A stretch of DNA of 11,239 nt, taken from assembly GCA_964510575.1 (NCBI GenBank), contig CAZECN010000057.1, positions 1 to 11,239 on the forward strand, in the 5' to 3' direction. The notes beneath the pieces are model-generated. The model did not search any database and was not told the DNA's origin. It saw only the letters and a list, made by a program, of their open reading frames with translations. The translations under genes and the position numbers were made by a program. Positions 7,603-11,239 of this stretch are shown in pieces. The first letter of the stretch is position 1. Each line of letters begins with the position of its first letter. Source of the stretch: CALKYB01 sp964510575 (lineage in GTDB: Bacteria > Bdellovibrionota_C > UBA2361 > SZUA-149 > CALKYB01).

Positions 7603-7657
7603 TTTTAAATGGTTTAATCCTCTTAAAGTTAAGGACCTAGCTCTGAGGAGTTTTGGT
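7603..7657 (+). repeat. 55-bp direct repeat, right copy at gap edge (contains R1)
   Basis: Starts at the first base after the gap and matches 7448-7502 perfectly; its R1 copy is 7633-7656. It runs into a 14-bp tandem repeat at 7645-7672. Confidence 0.9.
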
Positions 7658-7672
7658 GGAGGAGTTTTGGAG
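7645..7672 (+). repeat. 14-bp tandem repeat (GAGGAGTTTTGGNG x2)
   Basis: GAGGAGTTTTGGTG followed directly by GAGGAGTTTTGGAG. The unit is the 3' half of R1 plus flanking bases. If more copies exist in the genome this local array could be why the assembly broke here. Confidence 0.75.
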
Positions 7673-7685
7673 AGAAAGTTTTGGT

Positions 7686-7717
7686 AACTTTGAACTCACG
7701 GGCGTGAGTTCAAAGTT
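7686..7717. terminator. Perfect 15-bp hairpin downstream of the SDR gene
   Basis: AACTTTGAACTCACG and its exact reverse complement (7703-7717) separated by GG. In practice a 14-bp stem with a 4-nt loop. It lies about 80 bases past the stop of the minus-strand SDR gene, so it could end that transcript, yet the T-run (AAAGTTTTT) follows it on the plus strand, not the minus. It may instead be a REP-like palindrome or a terminator for plus-strand transcription. Confidence 0.5.
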
Positions 7718-7797
7718 AAAGTTTTTCATCTGCTCTGGCGCACTAGCCGCCAATTGCGGTAATTTTTTAATAATCTACCGAGGTCATCTATCTTCTC

Positions 7798-8544
7798 CTA
7801 ATTTCTTCCTGCCATTACACCACCGTCTGTGTCCCAGACTGCGCCTGTTACCCAAGAAGATTCATCTGAAAGAAGAAAAGCAATGATATTTGATACATCC
7901 TTGGCAGTTCCATTTCGACCAATCGGGTGAAAGCCGTGAAAACCTTGAAGGGCCTCATGAGCTTCATCTTTTCCACCAAAGACACTATCGTATACAGGTG
8001 TTGCAACCACAGCGGGAGAGACAGCATTTACTCTAATCCCATGGTCGGCCAGTTCCATTGCCAAATGTTGAGTCAAGGAATGCAAACCTGCCTTCTGCAT
8101 TGAATATGCTGAGGAAGGTGTAGCCTTAACTGCTTGCTTAGCCCACATCGAACCAACATTAACAATAGCACCACTCTCCTTGCTTTTCATTTTCTTGGCG
8201 GCAGCTTGAGTTATAAAAAAGAAGCCCCTGTTTAAATCTAGATAAGAGTCATAATCTTCCACTGTATGCTCCAGAAAAGACTTGGGTCCGAAAATACCGG
8301 AAGCATTTACTAAATAGTCCAGCTGATCCAGCTTGCCGATTTCCTTAACCAGAGACCCCACATCACCGGAATTGGTAATGTCTACTTTGTGCTTAATTGC
8401 ATTTGCATGCTCTGCCACTTTATCAATATTTCTTCCCACCACATGAACAGTAGCACCCGAAGAGAGTAAATCCTGAGCTAGAGCCGCTCCTATTCCGCTA
8501 GTTCCTCCAACAATCATTGCTGTTTTGTTGTCAAATTGCGCCAT
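7798..8544 (-). CDS. Classical short-chain dehydrogenase/reductase (SDR)
   Basis: 248 residues, the usual length of a classical SDR. The start at 8544 is chosen over an upstream in-frame ATG at 8616 because GGGAG lies 7 nt before it and the protein then begins MAQFDNKTAM directly before the nucleotide-binding strand. Rossmann motif GGTSGIG (13-19), R38 after the second strand (often a sign of NADP(H) preference), NASG (80-83, for the usual NNAG), N105, and the catalytic S132, Y147 and K151 (AYSMQK) are all present, as is the PG-like motif VSPAVVATPV (175-184). It should oxidise or reduce an alcohol/carbonyl substrate in the cytoplasm; the substrate cannot be read from the sequence. It is transcribed divergently from a TetR remnant, with a palindrome between them, the usual layout of a TetR-controlled SDR. 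The regulator is broken, so expression may now be constitutive. Confidence 0.9.
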   Translation of the reverse strand: MAQFDNKTAMIVGGTSGIGAALAQDLLSSGATVHVVGRNIDKVAEHANAIKHKVDITNSGDVGSLVKEIGKLDQLDYLVNASGIFGPKSFLEHTVEDYDSYLDLNRGFFFITQAAAKKMKSKESGAIVNVGSMWAKQAVKATPSSAYSMQKAGLHSLTQHLAMELADHGIRVNAVSPAVVATPVYDSVFGGKDEAHEALQGFHGFHPIGRNGTAKDVSNIIAFLLSDESSWVTGAVWDTDGGVMAGRN

Positions 8545-8590
8545 TTTGATCTCCCTTTGAATAGTTAAGAATAAATTCGATCTTGGCAAT

Positions 8591-8608
8591 CTATCTACTA
8601 GTAGGTAG
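8591..8608. promoter_or_regulatory. 18-bp palindrome, candidate TetR-family operator
   Basis: CTATCTACT-AGTAGGTAG is self-complementary except for one pair. It lies in the 139-bp space between the divergent SDR and TetR starts. On the minus strand it is directly upstream of TTGCCA, a possible -35 of the SDR promoter. A related half (TAGTAGGTA) recurs at 8673-8683, just before the TetR ATG. Confidence 0.5.
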
Positions 8609-8668
8609 AGAGTCAAGCTGAATATTGAAAATTTACTCTAGAGCCGATTTTAGGGCTAGAAAGCCTTC

Positions 8669-8682
8669 CTAGTAGTAGGTAT
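8669..8682. promoter_or_regulatory. Second operator-like site at the TetR start
   Basis: CCTA-GTAG-TAGG, an imperfect palindrome sharing TAGTAGGTA with the site at 8591-8608 and overlapping the position where the TetR ribosome binding site would be. Two similar sites in one divergent promoter suggest coordinated autorepression in the past. Confidence 0.35.
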
Positions 8683-8683
8683 A

Positions 8684-8792
8684 ATGACAAAAACCATTGG
8701 AAAAGGCTGTGAGAGAAACCATTCTAGATATAGCCCAAGAACTTATACAGCGAAGAGGTGTCAACGGTATGAGCTACGCTGATATCAGTTAG
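8684..8792 (+). pseudogene. TetR/AcrR-family regulator, N-terminal remnant
   Basis: From codon GTG 8709 the frame reads VRETILDIAQELIQRRGVNG followed by MSYADIS and a stop (8790-8792). This is the start of a TetR helix-turn-helix domain (helix 1, the RRG-x-x-G-x-S/T turn, then A-D-I-S leading into helix 2). The natural start is probably ATG 8684 (MTKT), which lies in another frame, so there is also a one-base indel between about 8690 and 8708. The recognition helix (normally about 15 residues further on) and the whole ligand domain are missing. The break coincides with the R1 end of the RAYT debris at 8797. The protein cannot bind DNA. A 47-codon open stretch at 9398-9538 might be its tail but I cannot recognise it as such. 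Confidence 0.75.
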
Positions 8793-9172
8793 TAACCTAG
8801 AAACTCCTCAGAGCAAGATCCGTTAAGGAATTTAGGGGAATCATATTCTCTGTTAAACACAGTCTTTCTTCTTCTACCAAGTAACTTGTTAACCATATGA
8901 GCCATCTCTCCCTTTAAGTATCCTACAAAGCGAGGGACATCCTCAGGGTGGAGTACTCTAATAATCAGATGGAAGTGGTTTGAGAGAAAAACGTAGTGGC
9001 AGATCTTTACGGGGTAGAGTTCTTGAGCTCTTGCTAGAATCCCCAAAGTTAAAGAGTTAATAAGAGCGTTGGGAGGGAAGTCCTTCCTCTGTTCTAGAAG
9101 TAATCATCAATACATCGCCGTGAATAAAGAACTTCCTAGAAAAGTTTATCCTTTCTTGAGGTAGGGTAGTTG
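8789..9172 (-). pseudogene. Degenerate RAYT/Y1 transposase fragment
   Basis: Two frames together give one protein. The N-terminal part (about 9172 down to 9063) reads RKFFIHGDVLMITSRTEEGL and stops at TAA. Then, after a one-base shift near 9060-9075, the frame continues NSLTLGILARAQELYPVKIC, then CHYVFLSNHFHLIIRV with the HUH motif (H-F-H), then VPRFVGYLKGEMAHMVNKLL and YDSPKF. The reading ends in R1 sequence, before the helix that carries the catalytic tyrosine. It therefore lacks its start region, has a frameshift and lacks the nucleophile: inactive. It belongs to a different subgroup from the intact transposase at 6434-7375; the two share only the general HUH pattern. Confidence 0.8.
8797..8821 (-). 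repeat. R1 dispersed motif at the edge of the RAYT remnant
   Basis: Minus strand GGATCTTGCTCTGAGGAG then TTTCTAG. It starts within about 8 bases of the point where the TetR gene is cut and lies at the 3' end of the RAYT pseudogene, as expected for an element end. Confidence 0.7.
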
Positions 9173-9260
9173 ATTATGTCTGAGATTTCATGAGTGATTT
9201 CTCCTTAGAATACAATCCTCAAATGTATCTTCGAGAAAATTGGAACAGTGTTCCGGGTTT

Positions 9261-9309
9261 TCAGGTGTAATTAGTGGTTTTCGCCGAAAAAAGTAGGGGG
9301 GCGACAGGT
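9261..9309 (+). repeat. Extended G6 repeat with palindrome
   Basis: TCAGGTGTAATTAGTGG, palindrome TTTTCG-C-CGAAAA, then AGTAGGGGGGCGACAG (9292-9307). Counterpart of 3303-3349. It lies on the 5' side of the RAYT pseudogene, about 490 bp from the R1 copy at 8797, and is a candidate for the other end of the inserted element. Confidence 0.7.
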
Positions 9310-9593
9310 TACAAAAATAAATTAAAGTTCTTGTGAGGTTAAGGGCTCTGATGTTATCAAGAGCGTCTAACAACCAGTCTAAAAAATAACAAACTAGCCT
9401 ACTAAAATACCAACCTCTAGCGTAATTGATGAAGCCATAGGCTGTTCATCTATGGGCGAACGTGTGCAAGCACTGCTCAAAGAACTCTTCATCCGATTAC
9501 AAAACCAACAACCATCTAGATTGCTTACAATTACTTAGAATTTACAAGTAGAGACTTTACATAATAGTTTTTAATTATTTACGAGGGGAAATA
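9310..9593. other. Intergenic stretch before the MAM-domain gene
   Basis: Holds an open stretch on the plus strand, 9398-9538, reading VIDEAIGCSSMGERVQALLK then ELFIRLQNQQ to a TAG. It has no start or ribosome binding site and I do not recognise it; it may be the tail of an interrupted gene. The last part is AT-rich (9539-9580) and should contain the promoter of the next gene, but no clear hexamer pair stands out. GAGGGGAA (9582-9589) is a strong ribosome binding site for ATG 9594. Confidence 0.45.
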
Positions 9594-11239
9594 ATGTTAA
9601 ATTTCAGTAGATTCATTGGAGCACTGCTTTTAAGCCTTACTTTTTTTTCTAGCAATACATATGCTCAGTGTGCCAACACAAATTCTATAAATACATTTCC
9701 TGCGGTTGAGGATTTTGAAAGTCAGGCAGAATGTGAAATGTTCTGTAATCCGATGTGTGCACTAGACGGTACATGGCTAAATGAGGACGGAGATACCTTT
9801 GACTGGACTACGGAAACCAACTTTACTAGTTCTGGTGTCACTGGACCTAACGGCGATTTTCTTCCAGGCGGAGGTACATACATGTACCTCGAAACTTCAT
9901 GCCCCACAACGGGGGGGCGTACCGCTATGATGCAAAGCCCCGGCTATGATGTATCTTCACTTACAAATCCAATATTTTCTTTAGCTTATCATATGTTTGG
10001 ATCCACGATAGGAACATTGGAAGTGCAAGTTTCAGATGATGATTGCGCTACTTGGAATACAGAATTCTCAATTTCAGGTCAGCAGCAGACTAGTTCTAAT
10101 GAGCCGTATATCGTTGAAAACGTGGATTTGTCTGCTTACTCCACAAGTACAGATCTTCATATTAGAATTGTTGGAACAACTGGATCTAGTTTTACAGGAG
10201 ATATCGCAATAGATGCACTTACAGTTGCTTCAGGTGACCCAGAACTCGATATTTTTGGTAACAGTGTAGCTATCCCAAGTGGCAGCACGGCTACTGATGT
10301 TACAAATAATACTGACTTTGGGGTGTATACTGGAGGTGATCCGATTCGGAGATCATTCTCTCTTACAAACGTTGGTGTCGGTACGGCTATTAATTTAACA
10401 GGCACCGAGCTTGTTGAAATTTCAGGTCCTGGTGCGGCAGACTTCTCTCTCGTGGCCCAACCAGCTTCCACTATTGTTGCACTCAGTACAGAAACTATTG
10501 AGATCGATTTTATGAGACCAGATAGTGGAACGAGCACAGCAACAGTGACGATTTCGAGTAATGATGCAGATGAAAATCCTTACACCTTTACAATATCTGG
10601 AACTGGTAGTTTCCCAGAAATAGAGATCACAGGAAATGACCAGGAAATTCTCTCTGGTGCGACGACAGCGAGTGAACTTGATAACACCGATTTTGGTATC
10701 ATTGACCTTGACGCTGAAGCCGTGACAAGAAGTTTTGTTATTAACAATACGGGTAATAGAGATTTGGTTTTAAGTGGCTTACCTATTGTTGAAATCAGTG
10801 GCGATAATGCAGCTAACTTTTCTGTTAGTCTTGATCCGACGACACCGATTGAAGCAGATGGACAGTCTCAATTTGAAATAAGCTTGAACCCAGTAACTGA
10901 GGGCGTTCAGAGTGCAGTAGTTACCATTGCTAATGATGATGCAGACGAATCTCCTTATACGTTTACTGTTCAGGCAAACGTAGATAGTGATTTGGATGGT
11001 GATGGACTTTCACGGGCTGAAGAAGAAGCTCTGGGGACAGATCCTAATAATCCTGATAGTGATGGAGATGGACTTAATGATTCTGAAGAAGTAGAGGCTG
11101 GGACCGATCCTAACAATCCTGACAGTGATGGGGATGGCCTTGGCGACTCTCAAGAAGTGGCGGGTGGAACAAATCCGAATAACTCTGACAGTGATGGGGA
11201 TGGCCTTGGCGACTCTCAAGAAGTAGCGGGTGGAACAGA
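9594..11239 (+). CDS. Secreted MAM / choice-of-anchor-D / TSP3-repeat protein (runs off the window)
   Basis: 548 codons with no stop, so the gene is incomplete at the right edge. ATG 9594 has GAGGGGAA 4 nt upstream and a signal peptide (MLNFSRFIGALLLSLTFFSS, cleavage likely at TYA-Q, 24-25). Residues 35-212 fit a MAM domain (FPAVEDFES, GTYMYLETS, MMQSPGYDVSS, FSLAYHMFG, TLEVQVS, IAIDALTV), a beta-jelly-roll adhesion module. Two homologous Ig-like domains of the choice-of-anchor-D/ASH type follow, 217-337 and 341-460 (shared DNTDFG or NNTDFG, SNDADE-x-PYTFT-like ends). From 465 on there are Asp-rich Ca-binding repeats like thrombospondin type 3 (DSDGDGL). Such repeats often precede a C-terminal surface anchor or sorting domain in large bacterial exoproteins. 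Role inferred: Ca-stabilised surface adhesin or exported protein. No catalytic module is visible in the part seen. Confidence 0.85.
   Translation, partial: MLNFSRFIGALLLSLTFFSSNTYAQCANTNSINTFPAVEDFESQAECEMFCNPMCALDGTWLNEDGDTFDWTTETNFTSSGVTGPNGDFLPGGGTYMYLETSCPTTGGRTAMMQSPGYDVSSLTNPIFSLAYHMFGSTIGTLEVQVSDDDCATWNTEFSISGQQQTSSNEPYIVENVDLSAYSTSTDLHIRIVGTTGSSFTGDIAIDALTVASGDPELDIFGNSVAIPSGSTATDVTNNTDFGVYTGGDPIRRSFSLTNVGVGTAINLTGTELVEISGPGAADFSLVAQPASTIVALSTETIEIDFMRPDSGTSTATVTISSNDADENPYTFTISGTGSFPEIEITGNDQEILSGATTASELDNTDFGIIDLDAEAVTRSFVINNTGNRDLVLSGLPIVEISGDNAANFSVSLDPTTPIEADGQSQFEISLNPVTEGVQSAVVTIANDDADESPYTFTVQANVDSDLDGDGLSRAEEEALGTDPNNPDSDGDGLNDSEEVEAGTDPNNPDSDGDGLGDSQEVAGGTNPNNSDSDGDGLGDSQEVAGGT
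11037..11239 (+). repeat. 66-bp tandem repeats encoding TSP3-like units
   Basis: Three full 66-bp units (11037-11102, 11103-11168, 11169-11234) plus the start of a fourth, each coding 22 residues of the form T-x-P-N-N-x-D-S-D-G-D-G-L. Units 2 and 3 are identical over a continuous block of about 40 bases covering the DSDGDGLGDSQEV codons, a sign of recent duplication. The array continues past the window edge. Confidence 0.9.

Noticed and set aside
7653..7886. Plus-strand ORF across the hairpin and the SDR 3' end
   Set aside because: It has no family resemblance and its second half is antisense to the SDR gene.
8545..8616. N-terminal extension of the SDR (start at 8616)
   Set aside because: The extra 24 residues precede a normal SDR start that has its own GGGAG site; they cover the promoter and operator-like region.
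9188..9373. Minus-strand 61-codon ORF reading NLSPPYFFRRKPLITPENPE
   Set aside because: It is a read-through of the G6 repeat block with no ribosome binding site; the interesting signal is the DNA repeat.
10157..10537. Minus-strand 126-codon ORF
   Set aside because: Antisense shadow of the choice-of-anchor-D-like domains of the plus-strand exported protein; no export signal or ribosome binding site.
1..11239. CRISPR array or defence system
   Set aside because: No regularly spaced repeats of CRISPR type and no Cas or nuclease genes; the tandem repeats present are coding linkers or Ca-binding units.

Overview
The window is AT-rich bacterial DNA, probably from a Gram-negative, possibly marine organism. 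The basis is three large Sec-exported modular surface or secreted proteins, repeat-associated IS200-like (RAYT/Y1) transposases, and a TetR-SDR divergent pair. I cannot name a taxon from the sequence. It is a draft scaffold: two runs of exactly 100 N (6162-6261 and 7503-7602) are conventional gap fillers.

Layout. 1-283 is non-coding. 284-511 is a possible small membrane protein with a CxxCxGxG motif. A long inverted repeat at 542-589 separates it from a convergent gene at 635-2674 (minus): a secreted protein with two duplicated beta-sandwich-like repeats, a Pro-rich linker, a glycoside-hydrolase-like TIM barrel and a C-terminal Trp-rich domain. 2675-3448 is a repeat-rich intergenic stretch. 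3449-6161 (plus) encodes a secreted protein with a seven-repeat FG-GAP/VCBS-type propeller, a Thr/Ser linker, a Pro-Ala linker and two LamG-like domains; its 3' end is lost in the first gap. 6434-7375 (minus) is an intact RAYT transposase whose ribosome binding site lies in a hairpin. The second gap is flanked by an exact 55-bp duplication and is probably an assembly artefact. 7798-8544 (minus) is a classical short-chain dehydrogenase/reductase. Its divergent TetR-type regulator (8684-8789) is a frameshifted, truncated remnant, cut where the debris of a second RAYT element begins (8797-9307). 9594-11239 (plus) is a third secreted protein (MAM domain, two choice-of-anchor-D-like domains, thrombospondin-3-like Asp-rich repeats) that runs off the window.

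How it fits together. The secreted proteins share an architecture of signal peptide plus repeated adhesive or Ca-binding modules plus low-complexity linkers. They look like parts of a surface or extracellular glycan- or protein-binding repertoire, though no shared operon is visible. The spaces between genes carry two dispersed motifs. R1 has the core CTCTGAGGAGTT and G6 has the core AGTAGGGGGGCGACAG. They recur in the same relative orientation, as if they were the ends of a RAYT-type element and its internally deleted relatives. This repeat system, the RBS hairpin of the transposase and the broken TetR gene are the most interesting signals here.
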